Shown here one piece after another: positions 42,279 through 54,679 of a DNA stretch of 64,000 nt. Position numbers and translations under genes: made by a program. Position 1 is the stretch's first letter. Each line of letters opens with the position of its first letter. Below the pieces are notes generated by a model, which saw nothing but the letters and a program-made list of their open reading frames with translations, was not told the DNA's origin and made no database searches. Origin of the DNA: Anaerolineales bacterium (GTDB taxonomy: Bacteria > Chloroflexota > Anaerolineae > Anaerolineales > UBA11579); the NCBI GenBank assembly GCA_026129335.1, contig JAHCIH010000002.1:1-64000 (forward strand), written 5' to 3'.

Positions 42279-42375
42279 CTCATCACGAGAGGTGGAGGGA
42301 CCGGCCCTTTGAAGCCTCGGCAACCGCCGCAATGCGGCAGGTGCCAATTCCGGCAGAGTAATTCTGGCAGATGAG
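42279..42375 (+). promoter_or_regulatory. SAM-I (S-box) riboswitch of metH
   Basis: A textbook S-box: P1 CTCATC/GATGAG (42279-42284, 42370-42375), GAGGTGGAGGGACCGGCCC, TGAAGCC, CGGCAACC, P3 CCGC/GCGG and GGTGCCAATTCC. It should bind S-adenosylmethionine and repress metH when SAM is high. Confidence 0.95.
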
Positions 42376-42396
42376 GCGATGAAGCTTTACTACAAG

Positions 42397-42426
42397 TCGC
42401 CTCTCGTGCAGAGAGGCGATAATTTT
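42397..42426 (+). terminator. Riboswitch-controlled terminator upstream of metH
   Basis: CGCCTCTC/GAGAGGCG stem followed by a run of T's (ends TAATTTTT). The 5' arm TCGCCTC (42397-42403) can alternatively pair with GAGGCGA (42373-42379) at the 3' end of the aptamer, giving the antiterminator. Confidence 0.85.
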
Positions 42427-42480
42427 TAACTAATAGCAATTGGTAATCAGCACTTACCAATCACTGGCTTGCCAAACAAC

Positions 42481-45400
42481 ATGACCAACAACACCAACCT
42501 CCCCCGCCGCCCACACACCCGCCGCGCCTTTTTGGACGCGCTGGAAAAACGCGTCCTGGTCTACGACGGGGCGATGGGCACCAGCCTGCAGACGATGAAC
42601 CTCACCGCCGAACACTACGGCGGCGAGCAGTACAACGGCTGCCCCGACTACCTCAACATCACCCACCCCGAAGCGCCGGCCGCGGTGCATCGCTCCTTCC
42701 TCGAAGCCGGTGTAGACGTGCTGGAGACCAACACCTTCCGCAGCAACCGCCTGACCCTGGAGGAATACGGCCTGGGCGCGCGCACCATCGAGATCAATCA
42801 GGCCGCCGCCCGCCTGGCCCGCGCCGCCGCCGAGGAGTTCAGCACGCCGCAGCACCCCCGCTTCGTGGCTGGCTCCATCGGCCCCAGCGGCAAATTGCCC
42901 AGCGCCGACGACCCCACCCTCTCCGATATCACTTACGACGAACTGGCCGACATCTTCCGCGAGCAGGCCGTGGGCCTGATCACCGGCGGCGTGGACGTGC
43001 TGCTCATTGAAACTTCGCAAGACATCCTGGAGGTCAAAGCCGCCATCCAGGGCATCCAAAATGCTTTCGACGAGACCGGCGAAGTCATCCCGGTGCAGTG
43101 CCAAGTGACCCTGGACACCACCGGGCGAATGCTGTTGGGCACCGACATCGCCACCGCCCTCACCATCCTCGACGGCCTGCCGATCGACGCCATTGGCCTA
43201 AACTGCTCCACCGGCCCAGAGCACATGCGCCAGCCGGTCAGCTACCTCGGCGAGCACAGCCGCCTGCCGGTCTCGGCCATCCCCAATGCCGGTCTGCCGC
43301 TCAACGTAGACGGCGAGGCGGTCTACCCGCTGGAGCCGGAGCCTTACGCCGAGGCGATGTTTGAGTTCGTGCACAAACACGGCATCAGTATCGTGGGCGG
43401 CTGCTGCGGCACCACGCCCGAGCACCTGCGCCTGCTGGTGCAGAAGCTCAACCAGCACCCGCAGCCGCCGCGGCCGCCGCAGGGGCCGGGGCGCATGTCC
43501 TCCTCCATCCAGGCGGTGGACATGCAGCAGGAGCCGCCGCCGCTTCTCATCGGCGAGCGGCTCAACGCCACCGGCAGCCGCAAGTTCAAGCGCCTGCTGA
43601 TGGCCGAGGATTTCGACGGCATCCTGCAGATGGCCCGCGAGCAGATCGCCGGCGGCGCGCACACGCTGGATGTGAGCGTGGCGCTGACCGAGCGCCCCGA
43701 CGAAGAGTACCTGATGTCCAAAGTGGTCAAGAAGCTGGCCATGGGCGTGGAAGCGCCGCTGGTTATCGACACCACCGAGCCGGAAGTGATGGAAGCCGCC
43801 CTCAAGCTGGCCCCTGGACGCTGCATGCTCAACTCCACGCACCTGGAAGCCGGGCGACCCAAGATGGACCGCGTGCTCAACATCGCCAAGGAGCACAACG
43901 CCGCGGTACTCTGCCTGACCATCGACGAAGAGGGCATGGCCAAGACCGCCGAGCGCAAGTTCGAGGTCGCCAAACGCATCCACGACATCGCCGTGGACGA
44001 ATTCGGCTTCCGCCCGCAAGACCTGGTCTTCGACGTGCTCACCTTCCCGCTGAGCACCGGCGATACCGAGTTCAACAACAGCGCAGTCGAGACCATCGAA
44101 GCCATCCGGCGCATCAAGGCCGAGCTGCCCGGCGTGTTCACTTCGCTGGGCGTCAGCAACGTCAGCTTCGGCCTCAGCAAACAGGCGCGCAATACACTGA
44201 ACAGCATGATGCTGCATTTTTGCGTGGAAGCCGGGCTGGATATGGCCATCGTCCACGCAGAGAAGGTCAAGCCCTACGCCGAGATCCCCGCCGAAGAGCG
44301 CGCTTTGATGGAAGACCTCATCTTCAACAAGCGCCCCGATGCGCTGCAAAAGGTCATCGAATATTACGAGCAGCGCGCCCCGGTGGAAGAGGAAACCAAG
44401 GCCAACCCGATGGAGGGCATGACCCCCGAGGAGCGCCTGCACTGGAGTATCCTGCACCGCCACAAGGAAGGCGTCGAAGCGGCCATCGACGAGGTCATCG
44501 CCCGTAAGGAACACCCCACAGACCACGAAACTGCGGTGGACTTGCTCAACAATACGCTGCTGCCCGCGATGAAAGAAGTCGGCGACAAGTTCGGCGCCGG
44601 CGAGCTTATCCTGCCTTTCGTGCTGCAGTCCGCCGAGGTGATGAAGAAGACCGTCGCCCACCTGGAGAACTACCTGGAGAAGGTCGAAGGTGTCAGCAAG
44701 GGCAAAGTGGTGCTGGCCACCGTATACGGCGACGTGCACGATATCGGCAAGAATCTGGTCAAGACCATCCTGGTCAACAACGGCTACGAGGTCTTCGACC
44801 TGGGCAAGCAGGTACCCGCCGAGACGATCATCAGCAAGGCCGAAGAGGTCAAGGCCACCGCCATCGGCCTCAGCGCCCTGCTGGTCAGCACCAGCAAGCA
44901 GATGCCGCTGATCGTCAACGAGTTGCACCGCCGCGGCCTGGACTATCCTGTGCTTATCGGCGGCGCGGCGATCAACCGCCGCTTCGGCTGGCGCATCCTC
45001 TACACCGAAGACCAGCAGCCTTATTCCTCCGGCGTCTTCTACTGCCAGGACGCCTTCGAAGGCCTGGAAACTATGGACCAGCTGATCGATGGCCCCCGGC
45101 GCGAACTTCTGATGGAAGACATCTTCAGCAAGGCAGCCAAGGAACTGACCCGCGAGTCCAAGCCCCGCCGTACCGCCGCCGTGGGCGGCCGCTCGGCAGT
45201 CAAGCCAGCGGAGCAGATCCCCGTCCCCGCCAAATGGGGCGTGCATCTCGTGCCGGAGATGCCCCTGGAAGCCGTCTTCGAGTGCCTCTACAAGAACGAG
45301 CTCTTCCGCCTCTCCTGGGGCGCCAAAAACAAACAAGGCGAGGAGTGGAAGCAAATTGAAGCCGAGTTTGAAGCCCGCCTGGCGCGCATGCAGAAGGAAG

Positions 45401-46011
45401 CCCGCCAGACCGGCTGGCTGAAGCCGCAGGGCGTCTACGGCTACTGGCCGGCGCAGGCGGAGGGCGACAGCCTGATCGTCTACGACCCGGCCAGCCTGGG
45501 TGAGAGCAAGCCGCGCGAGCTGACCCGTTTCGACTTCCCGCGGCAGGATAGCGGCGACCTACTCTGCCTGGCGGACTACTTCGCCGCCGCCGACAGCGAC
45601 CGCATGGACACGGTGGCGCTGCAGGTGGTCACCGTGGGCCAGGAGGCCACCGAGCGCTTCGAGGCGCTGCAGGCGGCCAACGACTACACCGAGGGCTACT
45701 TCCTCCACGGCCTGGCGGTGCAAACCGCTGAAGCCGCCGCCGAATACTTGCACCGCCACATCCGCCGCGAGCTGGGCCTGGACGCCAAGCAGGGCAAACG
45801 CTACTCCTGGGGTTACCCGGCCATCCCCGAGCTGGAAGACCACGCCAAGGTCTGGAGCTTGCTGCCTGCTGAAGAGAAGCTCGGCGTTTCGCTCACCGAG
45901 TCCTACCAGCTCGTGCCCGAGCAGTCCACCGCGGCCATCATCGTCCATCACCCCGAGGCCAAATACTACAGCGTGGGCGAAAGCCGCGTGGAACAACTGA
46001 TGCGAGCATAA
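42481..46011 (+). CDS. metH: Cobalamin-dependent methionine synthase
   Basis: A 1176-residue enzyme that methylates homocysteine with methyltetrahydrofolate. Domains: homocysteine binding ~1-320 (zinc ligands Cys242 and Cys308/Cys309, GGCCGTT), pterin binding ~340-610, B12 cap and cobalamin domain ~640-870 with the axial His753 in GDVHDIGKNLV, and the AdoMet reactivation domain ~900-1176 (RYSWGYPAIPELEDHAKVWS). All modules of E. coli MetH are present and in order. ATG 42481 is preferred over the TTG 12 nt upstream. It is under the S-box terminator. Two membrane-protein genes follow before the MetF-type gene. Confidence 0.95.
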   Translation: MTNNTNLPRRPHTRRAFLDALEKRVLVYDGAMGTSLQTMNLTAEHYGGEQYNGCPDYLNITHPEAPAAVHRSFLEAGVDVLETNTFRSNRLTLEEYGLGARTIEINQAAARLARAAAEEFSTPQHPRFVAGSIGPSGKLPSADDPTLSDITYDELADIFREQAVGLITGGVDVLLIETSQDILEVKAAIQGIQNAFDETGEVIPVQCQVTLDTTGRMLLGTDIATALTILDGLPIDAIGLNCSTGPEHMRQPVSYLGEHSRLPVSAIPNAGLPLNVDGEAVYPLEPEPYAEAMFEFVHKHGISIVGGCCGTTPEHLRLLVQKLNQHPQPPRPPQGPGRMSSSIQAVDMQQEPPPLLIGERLNATGSRKFKRLLMAEDFDGILQMAREQIAGGAHTLDVSVALTERPDEEYLMSKVVKKLAMGVEAPLVIDTTEPEVMEAALKLAPGRCMLNSTHLEAGRPKMDRVLNIAKEHNAAVLCLTIDEEGMAKTAERKFEVAKRIHDIAVDEFGFRPQDLVFDVLTFPLSTGDTEFNNSAVETIEAIRRIKAELPGVFTSLGVSNVSFGLSKQARNTLNSMMLHFCVEAGLDMAIVHAEKVKPYAEIPAEERALMEDLIFNKRPDALQKVIEYYEQRAPVEEETKANPMEGMTPEERLHWSILHRHKEGVEAAIDEVIARKEHPTDHETAVDLLNNTLLPAMKEVGDKFGAGELILPFVLQSAEVMKKTVAHLENYLEKVEGVSKGKVVLATVYGDVHDIGKNLVKTILVNNGYEVFDLGKQVPAETIISKAEEVKATAIGLSALLVSTSKQMPLIVNELHRRGLDYPVLIGGAAINRRFGWRILYTEDQQPYSSGVFYCQDAFEGLETMDQLIDGPRRELLMEDIFSKAAKELTRESKPRRTAAVGGRSAVKPAEQIPVPAKWGVHLVPEMPLEAVFECLYKNELFRLSWGAKNKQGEEWKQIEAEFEARLARMQKEARQTGWLKPQGVYGYWPAQAEGDSLIVYDPASLGESKPRELTRFDFPRQDSGDLLCLADYFAAADSDRMDTVALQVVTVGQEATERFEALQAANDYTEGYFLHGLAVQTAEAAAEYLHRHIRRELGLDAKQGKRYSWGYPAIPELEDHAKVWSLLPAEEKLGVSLTESYQLVPEQSTAAIIVHHPEAKYYSVGESRVEQLMRA

Positions 46012-46027
46012 GGGAGGTACTAGTTAG

Positions 46028-48004
46028 ATGAATAAAGTATCTTTTCGGACACATCTTCCACTTCTTCTGCTTCTGGCAGGGCTACTGGTCGTCGGAATTC
46101 TTATTGCAGACGATTATGGAATTACAGTGGACGATATAGGTCTATGGGATTACGGGAGACATGTAGTTCTGCTTTATCGCGAAGCATCTTATGGCAAATT
46201 TAGCTTCTCCCCGGGGCCAGACAACCTGCCCTTTTACGGCCCAGCATTCCTGACGGTAGTAACCCTAGCTGAAGAAACTTTCTTGAGGATACTTCCCCAC
46301 CTGGACAAGGCCGGCGTCTGGCATCTGTTCGTTTTTATGAGTTTTTTAGCAAGCGCAGCCGGACTTTACTATATCGGCCGTTGGTTGTTTCAACCGAGTG
46401 TGGCATTTGGGGCAACCTTGCTTTACATTGGCCAACCGGTGCTCTGGGGACATGCATTCATCAATGCCAAAGATGCTCCTTTTTTAAGCTTTTTTGTGAT
46501 TAGCATAGCGGCAGGGTTCTTCATGGACCGGGCTATTCCTGACTTGAAAGTCGCAACAGACAAGCTGCCGCGCATATTGCCTATTTTCAAAAGCGAACTA
46601 GCGGGATTACAAAGAGCTGTAAAAACTAAATACGCGGTCGCATGTGCAATTCTTCTTGTCATCACTGCCTACCAACTAAATTTCCCCTATTGGGCAAAAC
46701 CAATTGTGGATGGTTCGTTAGGCTTTGCAGCTAATAATCCAGAATCGTGGCTTGGCTCCGTATTCCACAGTCTTGCGAGCAATTTGGCGCAAATCCCATT
46801 AGAGAACTACATAGAAAAAGCACTTATTTGGGTTAATTCGGGCCTGCTTTTACTAATCAGTCTGGTCTGGATCCTTCTGATTTTCACTTCAGTCCACAAC
46901 CTACCTAAAACAAGAAAGGCCATAAAGGCTTGGCTGGAGCAAATCCCCTGGGAGACTGTCCCACAGCTGGTTAAGTCTCCCGCAGTCTGGTTGGCTGGTT
47001 TTTTGCTTGGCTTTACTTGGGCGATTCGAGTTGTGGCACCGTTCGCTGGTCTGTTGGTAGCAATTTTTTTGATTGCCCGTAAAAAGTTCGCGGCCGTGCC
47101 CGCGTTGTTGATCTATATGATCATTGCCGCGCTGGGAACTTACTTACTGTGGCCTTTCTTGTGGCCTGCGCCTGTAGAACATCTAATAAGCAGCCTGACC
47201 ATGATGGCCAACTTCCCTCAAGATCACACACAGCAATTTAATGGTCAAACATACTCTGCCAGCACATTGCCCTTCTATTTCCTCCCACAAATGTTCGCTA
47301 TTCAACTGACTTTGCCAGTGATACTACTGTTGTTAGTTGGTTGCTATATCCTCTTCCACAAAAAAGGCACATGGTCAAAACCCGCTATGTTCGTGCCTTT
47401 ACTTTGGTTGGGTCTGCCTCTCGCTTATTGCATCCTTTTCAAACCAAACATGTACAACAACTTTCGTCAGTGGCTGTTCATCACGCCGCCACTGTTTCTT
47501 ATTGCAGGCGTGGCAATGCACGAGGCGCAAAAACTTTTTCGGCGGCAATGGGTCTATTGGTTGTTTATAGTGCTGCTTTTATCCCCAGGCATAGTAGGTA
47601 TTATTCAACTGCACCCCTATCAATATATCTATTACAACGCCCTCGTGGGTGGTATACGCGGTGCAGATGAACGCTTTGAGCTTGACTATTGGGAAACTGC
47701 AATGAAAGAAGCCTCGCTGGAGTTGAACAACATAGCTCCGCCCAATAGCAGAGTAGTAGTTTGGTATGCCATAGCGGAAACTGCAGGTTATGTAGCCCGT
47801 CCAGATTTAATAATCGAACGCAATCAAGGGGGCACATTTAATGTGGAAACTGGGTACCACTACGCCATAATACGGCTACGCTCAGGCAGGGGAGATGACC
47901 GCCTCTATCCAGAGGCACCGATCGTAATTACCGTTACCAAAGCCGGTGTTCCCCTTACGATTGTCAAAAAACTAAATTGTTCTTGCGATTTGACACATGA
48001 GTAA
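46028..48004 (+). CDS. Multi-pass membrane glycosyltransferase-like protein (A+T-rich)
   Basis: A 658-residue integral membrane protein with about 11 helices. Its first outer loop has ITVDDIGLWDYGRHV, an acidic pair in the place where GT-C (PMT/ArnT) enzymes keep their catalytic Asp. GHAFINAKDAPF further on is typical of GT39-like proteins. A soluble C-terminal domain (~560-658) ends in a short acidic stretch. It probably transfers a sugar from a polyprenyl-phosphate donor on the outer face of the membrane. The gene is markedly A+T-richer than metH and its codon use differs. It starts 16 nt after metH and overlaps the next gene by 8 nt. Confidence 0.72.
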   Translation: MNKVSFRTHLPLLLLLAGLLVVGILIADDYGITVDDIGLWDYGRHVVLLYREASYGKFSFSPGPDNLPFYGPAFLTVVTLAEETFLRILPHLDKAGVWHLFVFMSFLASAAGLYYIGRWLFQPSVAFGATLLYIGQPVLWGHAFINAKDAPFLSFFVISIAAGFFMDRAIPDLKVATDKLPRILPIFKSELAGLQRAVKTKYAVACAILLVITAYQLNFPYWAKPIVDGSLGFAANNPESWLGSVFHSLASNLAQIPLENYIEKALIWVNSGLLLLISLVWILLIFTSVHNLPKTRKAIKAWLEQIPWETVPQLVKSPAVWLAGFLLGFTWAIRVVAPFAGLLVAIFLIARKKFAAVPALLIYMIIAALGTYLLWPFLWPAPVEHLISSLTMMANFPQDHTQQFNGQTYSASTLPFYFLPQMFAIQLTLPVILLLLVGCYILFHKKGTWSKPAMFVPLLWLGLPLAYCILFKPNMYNNFRQWLFITPPLFLIAGVAMHEAQKLFRRQWVYWLFIVLLLSPGIVGIIQLHPYQYIYYNALVGGIRGADERFELDYWETAMKEASLELNNIAPPNSRVVVWYAIAETAGYVARPDLIIERNQGGTFNVETGYHYAIIRLRSGRGDDRLYPEAPIVITVTKAGVPLTIVKKLNCSCDLTHE

Positions 48005-49899
48005 CAGCAGGTCCTTAGCCAAGCATACACTTGCCGCAGGGCTATTACTCGCTCTGCTATTCCAAATGTTCAGCCTGTTCAACACACACGCCTATCGGAT
48101 TGAGGAAATACATAGAGCAATCGGGCAGCATGGATTATGGCGAAGCGCCAACTTCGCTTTCGGGCAAAGAATGGCCAATTTTTATGGTTTTTTGAACGCG
48201 AGGATTCCTCATGATACGACCGTAGCCATACCTGTATTGACCAGAACTCCAGAGCCACTGAGGAGAATCAGCTATGTGGAATTCTTTTTGCAGCCACGCC
48301 TGATTGAATATTGCGAAACCACTCCCGAAAGGTGCCTAGAGCGGCTTGGCGACCAGAATTATGCAGTATTGATAACTGACTTAGAAGCCTTGCTCAACAA
48401 GGAGAATTGGGGAGAACGATTGCAGGCCTTCGACAAAAACTGGGCCGTTCTCTTGCCGGAAGCGGCGGCGGCGGGACAGCCCTGGTCGCCCTACACATCT
48501 TTCGCTGAGATCTTTGTCACAAGCCTGCCAGCGGTACTTTTTTTGCTTGCATTGATACTGCCTGGCACCTTGTTGGCCGGACAAATGTTGCCAACGGAAA
48601 GACTCTTCCTGCATCTTGCCCTGGGCATAGGCAGTGGTATTGGCTGGTTCACCCTGGGCACATATACTGCATTGCTTCTGGGGGCAGAAGCCAGCCACAT
48701 TTTGTTTGCAGGTCTCGTGGGTTTATATTGGCTCTTTACGGGAGCAATGTCTTTCTTCTTGTGGAAAAGGCGGGGATTAAAATTTTCGACAAGCCGACCA
48801 AGCAACGAAACGTTTCTTCAAGTTTTATTGCTGTTACCAGTTGGGCTATCTTTCATCGTGTCAATAGGCAATGGTTTCACTACTACAGATGAACTTGTGT
48901 TGTGGGGGGCAAAAGGATACGGCATCCAAGTAGCAGGCCTTTCGGAAGGTGTCACCGGGCGTGGAACGCTAACCACATGGTATCCACTGAATGTTCCACT
49001 GATGATAAGCACCTTTCTTGCTCTCTTTGGTGAAAGGCTGCCAGAAAGCAAACTGATCTTTCCTCTCTTCTTACTGGGCAGCATAGGTCTGGCTTATTCG
49101 TTCCTCCTAAAACACACCACACCTCGCCTCAGCGTTTTAGCCACTTTGCTGTTGAGCACTACACCAGTAGTCTTTGCCATGTCCACCCTTGCTCATGGCA
49201 ATCTGCCGTTTACTTTCTACTTAGTTGGTGGCGCTCTGATGCTGCATTATGCCCAATTGCCAACTACAAGGCCAAATCACTCATACTGGTTTTGGGGGAT
49301 GCTGTTCCTGGTTTTTGCTGCCTGGACACGACCCGAAGGTCTGCATCTTGCCTGGGCTGTCGCCTTAGCCGCCCTGTTCTTTTATCACCGCGATTTGCGA
49401 AAGCAAAAAGAAAAACTTATCGCCCTTCTGGGGGCGATCGGTCTGTACACAATTTTTTGGGCAGTCACTTCACCCCTGGCCTATTACAGATCAGGTTTTA
49501 CGGACGGCGCTTTCTCTACCGCGTTTAGGCGCATCTTGGCAGGCGAAATACATTTTTGGGAAGCAGGCTTTATCCTGCAATCCATGGTTACCAGGTTCAT
49601 GCAACCTGAGGATTGGGGCAGCATGGGCTGGATTGTTTTGCTGTGCGTCATCCTTGCGGCCATTACAAAATCCAAACTAAAAAGCCGCGACATGTTGGGC
49701 TTTGGTCTTGTGGTTGTCTTATCTGTATATGCTGGTTTCTGGGCCAACACCTACACGCCATATGAAGTCTTTGATATTAGCGGTTGGATGAACACAGCCT
49801 TCATGCGACTGGTGCTCCCTGGTCTGGTTTTAATCTGGCTGCAACTGATAGCCCATACAGCCAGCATTTACTTTCCCACTATTTCTTCCCCGGGTCTGA

Positions 49900-49910
<11 letters not shown>
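47997..49910 (+). CDS. Large membrane protein, GT-C-like (A+T-rich)
   Basis: A 637-residue protein with an N-terminal helix (HTLAAGLLLALLFQMFSLF), a ~150-residue outer domain and then about 11 helices. TTTDELVLWGAKGYGIQVAGL has an acidic motif as seen in GT-C loops, and the STLAHGNLPFTFYLVGGALML part matches similar membrane proteins in glycan clusters. No family I can name with certainty. Same A+T-rich composition as its upstream neighbour, with which it overlaps by 8 nt; probably acquired together. It overlaps the MetF-type gene start by 11 nt, so that gene depends on coupling. Confidence 0.65.
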
Positions 49911-51749
<1,839 letters not shown>

Positions 51750-51753
<4 letters not shown>

Positions 51754-52109
51754 GGCCGCTTGGCCTTGGGTTTGCGCGGCTTCGACTTCGGCTTTTCCCC
51801 TTCAAAAATCGCCATGCGCCTGGCCAGTTCAGTCAAGCGCACATCCATTTCGCGCTGGCGGCTGTACAAGCCCATCCAAAGAAAGGCCAGCCCGCTGAGT
51901 CCCAGATAGAAAACCAAGTCTGCCCCGCGCCCGACGCCCAGCAGCTGTGCCAGAGCTGTGGCCCAGTCTGGCCTGACAACCAGGATGACCGCACCCAAAG
52001 CCAACAGCGAGAGCAGCATGCGGTCCAGCAGGCGGGTGCGCAGATGCCGCAAATACAGGAACAGGATGGCCAAAGCTACAAAGATGAGCAGAAATTGGAT
52101 CGGGGTCAT
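51750..52109 (-). CDS. DUF2304 family membrane protein
   Basis: A 119-residue protein with three helices and a basic, Pro-rich C-terminus (KPKSKPRKPKAKRP). The pattern (FLLIFVALAILFLYLRHL, YLGLSGLAFLWMGLYSRQ) is DUF2304, small proteins typically encoded next to dolichol-phosphate-mannose synthase-like GT2 genes. It overlaps the GT2 gene by 4 nt (ATGA) and is convergent to the MetF-type gene. Confidence 0.8.
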
Positions 52110-52795
52110 CGGAACACTCGCTTTATCAACAAATCCACGAGCACATCAAAAGCGTGCCAAAAACGCTGGCCCTTGTGCAGCGAATATTCAGTATAGCGGA
52201 TGCGTGTCGGGCGTTCCACGAAACGAAGGCGGTGGGTGCGGATTTGCTGCAGAATCTCGCTGGCGTGGGCGAAGCCGTTTTCGCGCAGCACGATTTTCTG
52301 CGCCGCGGCGCGCGAAAGCGCCCGAAAACCATTGTGCGCATCGCTAAGCCACAAACCCGTGAGCAGCCAGTTGACCAGCACCGCGCCCTTCAGCAACAGG
52401 CGGCGCGAGAAGGGCACCGCTTGCAAATCATCCCGGCGCAGGAAGCGCGACCCCAGGGCCACATCGGCCTCGCCGCGCAGTACCGGCTCCAGCAGGCTGG
52501 GGATGTCTTCGACGCGGTGCTGGCCGTCGGCATCATAATGCAAAATGTATTCCGCTCCCGCCTCCAAAGCATAGCTGGTCGCAGTCTGCAGCGCGGCGCC
52601 TTGTCCTAAATTGAAGGGGTGCCGGACGCGGTGAACCGCGAGGCTCGCCAACTGCCGCCAGGTATTGTCCGTGGAACCGTCGTCCACCACCACAATGGAA
52701 TACCCTGTCCCCAACAGCGGCTTCAGGCTGGCGCGCAGCACCCGGCCTTCGTTATAGGCGGGGACAATTACAAAAATTCGAGCAGGGGGTGGCAA
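52106..52795 (-). CDS. GT2 glycosyltransferase (DPM1/polyprenyl-phosphate sugar synthase-like)
   Basis: A 229-residue GT-A enzyme: VIVPAYNEGRVL, VVVDDGSTDNTW, FNLGQGAALQTA, the D-x-D-like HYDADGQH, ALGSRFL and NGFRALSRAAAQ. These make polyprenyl-phosphate sugars that feed GT-C enzymes like the neighbouring membrane proteins. The start is TTG at 52795 with AGGA 7 nt upstream, because the first strand needs it. It lies 17 nt after the GT39-like gene and overlaps DUF2304 by 4 nt; the three form an operon. Confidence 0.88.
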   Translation of the reverse strand: MPPPARIFVIVPAYNEGRVLRASLKPLLGTGYSIVVVDDGSTDNTWRQLASLAVHRVRHPFNLGQGAALQTATSYALEAGAEYILHYDADGQHRVEDIPSLLEPVLRGEADVALGSRFLRRDDLQAVPFSRRLLLKGAVLVNWLLTGLWLSDAHNGFRALSRAAAQKIVLRENGFAHASEILQQIRTHRLRFVERPTRIRYTEYSLHKGQRFWHAFDVLVDLLIKRVFR

Positions 52796-52812
52796 AAGGG
52801 TTCCTCACACAG

Positions 52813-54621
52813 TCAGCGAGGCGGAATGCGTATCAGCGTGTAGATGCCCTCGGTGAAAATGATTTCATACGTTCCCGCATCAATCAACGACTGGACTTCC
52901 TGCTGAATGCGCTCATCGGCATAAGGCAATTGCACCAGCATTAACGTAACATCTGGGTTGTTAAGCAGCGTCTGCTGGTACCTATCGTAGTCCCTGAAGT
53001 CTTCAAAGAGCCAAGTCTCTCTCAAGTCGGGCAGCCAGCCAATCGGGTAAACCGTGAATACAGGCTGCGGGCCGCCTTCCCGGCTAAAAAAGTTGTACAG
53101 TTTGTGGTTGAGTTCGGGTTGGAAAATTTTCCTTTGCTCGCTGATTTGGTGATTAATTAACGATTGGCCGCTCCAGGTGAAGTTGGCAGCCAACAAAGCC
53201 AGAGCAGCCAGCAGCGCGAACCCGTAGGCCGGCACCCGCAAACGCGAGCGCGGCTTGGCAAAGCTGTCCCGCAAACGCAGGAACCAGGCTTCCACGCTTA
53301 CGCCAACCACCATAGTCAACAGCAGCAAGGCAACCGCCAAATTGCGTACCTCGTAACTCAAAAAGAAAGCCCACAAAACCGCAAAAGGCAGCACCATCAA
53401 CACAACCAGCTGGCGGAACTTGTTGTTGAGGACCAGCAGTGAAAGAGCCGCGAATACGAAGAGATAGACATAAGGGCCCAACAAGCCCAAAGCGGCAATG
53501 AATCTTTCCCACAGGGTCATGTCGCCATAGATGTCATTGATGACATACTGGATGTTCGAAACGTTGCCGCCGTACCAAATGCGGTACTGCATGAAGGCGT
53601 ACCAAGGCAGCACCAAAGCGAGGATAAACAATACATGCCGGCCCAGCAAAGTGAGCTGCTCGCGCAACGCAAAATCTTTCCTGCCGCGCAGCACCCAGAA
53701 ATATGCAAACACAGGATAAAAAGCCAGGATGTAGAGCCCGGTTTGCTTGGTCACCGCGGCTGTAGCCGCGGCCAGGCTGCCCAATACCAAGGTGGAACGC
53801 AGTTCCTTGGGGTCTTTGACTTCATCGGCGGTCAATAAGGTATAGACCGCCATGAGACTAAAGCAGGCCACAGGGATATCTACATAACCGTCTGCGATAT
53901 ATCGACTGAAAAAATAATACGTCGTATAAATCGCCAAGCCAGAGCTGAGCATGTAGCCAAACGAGCGCTTGCGCAGGCCCAGGTCAAACAGCATCAGGCC
54001 AATCGCCAGGGTGAACAGCGGCATAATGCTCTTGCCGAAGAACTTGACCGCTATGGTTCCGATGAATTTATAACCAATCGAATAGGTAATCGGAATCAGT
54101 TGCGGGTATTCCCACGTATCTCCAGGAAAACGGTTCTCAGCCCACTTTTCTGCCCAACGGTCCCAGGATGCCCAGGCATCCCAGGTCTCGAAGACCGTAT
54201 TAAAGCTGGTAACCCAAACCCACAGCACCCAAGCAATTGCTCCCACAGCCAACACAGCAAATACAAAGTAAAAAACAGTGGGCCAATAATCTTTTTGCAG
54301 TCTTTCAGCAAAAGAGCGAATGCCCGCCGTACTCCGCTCCCTTATCGGCTTACCCAAATCGCGAACTGCTTTAAGCAGTTCAGCCCGATACAGCCAAAGC
54401 AAAAGGGCGATTTGGGCCACGAACAAAACCAGGACAACCGAACGCAGGTAGATACCCAGCGCCACTAGCAGAACGACCGCCGTGTGGTTGGCCAGCAAGC
54501 TGAGCATGAAAACGTATACAGACTGTTGAATCGGCGTGCGTTTGCCAGGAAAAAGCCGGATGAGCAGCAGGCCCGGCAGAGCGATCATTTGAAAGACGGA
54601 AAGAACGCCTAAAAAGAGCAT
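52813..54621 (-). CDS. GT39/ArnT-like membrane glycosyltransferase
   Basis: A 602-residue membrane protein with ~12 helices. The outer loop after helix 3 reads SFNTVFETWDAWASWDRWAEKW (acidic, aromatic), in the GT-C catalytic-loop position. SRYIADGYVDIPVACFSLMAVY and TKQTGLYILAFYPVFAYFWV are typical GT39 segments. It probably uses the lipid-linked sugar made by the GT2 gene downstream. TAAACT lies 8 nt before ATG 54621. It is somewhat A+T-richer than the flanking phe genes. Confidence 0.75.
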   Translation of the reverse strand: MLFLGVLSVFQMIALPGLLLIRLFPGKRTPIQQSVYVFMLSLLANHTAVVLLVALGIYLRSVVLVLFVAQIALLLWLYRAELLKAVRDLGKPIRERSTAGIRSFAERLQKDYWPTVFYFVFAVLAVGAIAWVLWVWVTSFNTVFETWDAWASWDRWAEKWAENRFPGDTWEYPQLIPITYSIGYKFIGTIAVKFFGKSIMPLFTLAIGLMLFDLGLRKRSFGYMLSSGLAIYTTYYFFSRYIADGYVDIPVACFSLMAVYTLLTADEVKDPKELRSTLVLGSLAAATAAVTKQTGLYILAFYPVFAYFWVLRGRKDFALREQLTLLGRHVLFILALVLPWYAFMQYRIWYGGNVSNIQYVINDIYGDMTLWERFIAALGLLGPYVYLFVFAALSLLVLNNKFRQLVVLMVLPFAVLWAFFLSYEVRNLAVALLLLTMVVGVSVEAWFLRLRDSFAKPRSRLRVPAYGFALLAALALLAANFTWSGQSLINHQISEQRKIFQPELNHKLYNFFSREGGPQPVFTVYPIGWLPDLRETWLFEDFRDYDRYQQTLLNNPDVTLMLVQLPYADERIQQEVQSLIDAGTYEIIFTEGIYTLIRIPPR

Positions 54622-54644
54622 ATCGGCTTAGTTTACCCGCTTTT

Positions 54645-54674
54645 CAAAAGGGCCTCGCCGCAACGGCAGGGCCC
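54645..54674 (-). terminator. Intrinsic terminator after pheT
   Basis: On the minus strand the stem GGGCC..GCCG/CGGC..GGCCC (54650-54674) is followed by TTTT. It ends the pheST transcript 6 nt after the pheT stop. Confidence 0.75.
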
Positions 54675-54679
54675 TCAAG

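Noticed and set aside
43198..45354. A 718-codon open frame antisense to metH
   Set aside because: Long antisense frames arise in GC-rich genes with strong third-position bias; the sense strand is an intact MetH and the antisense product has no recognisable domain.
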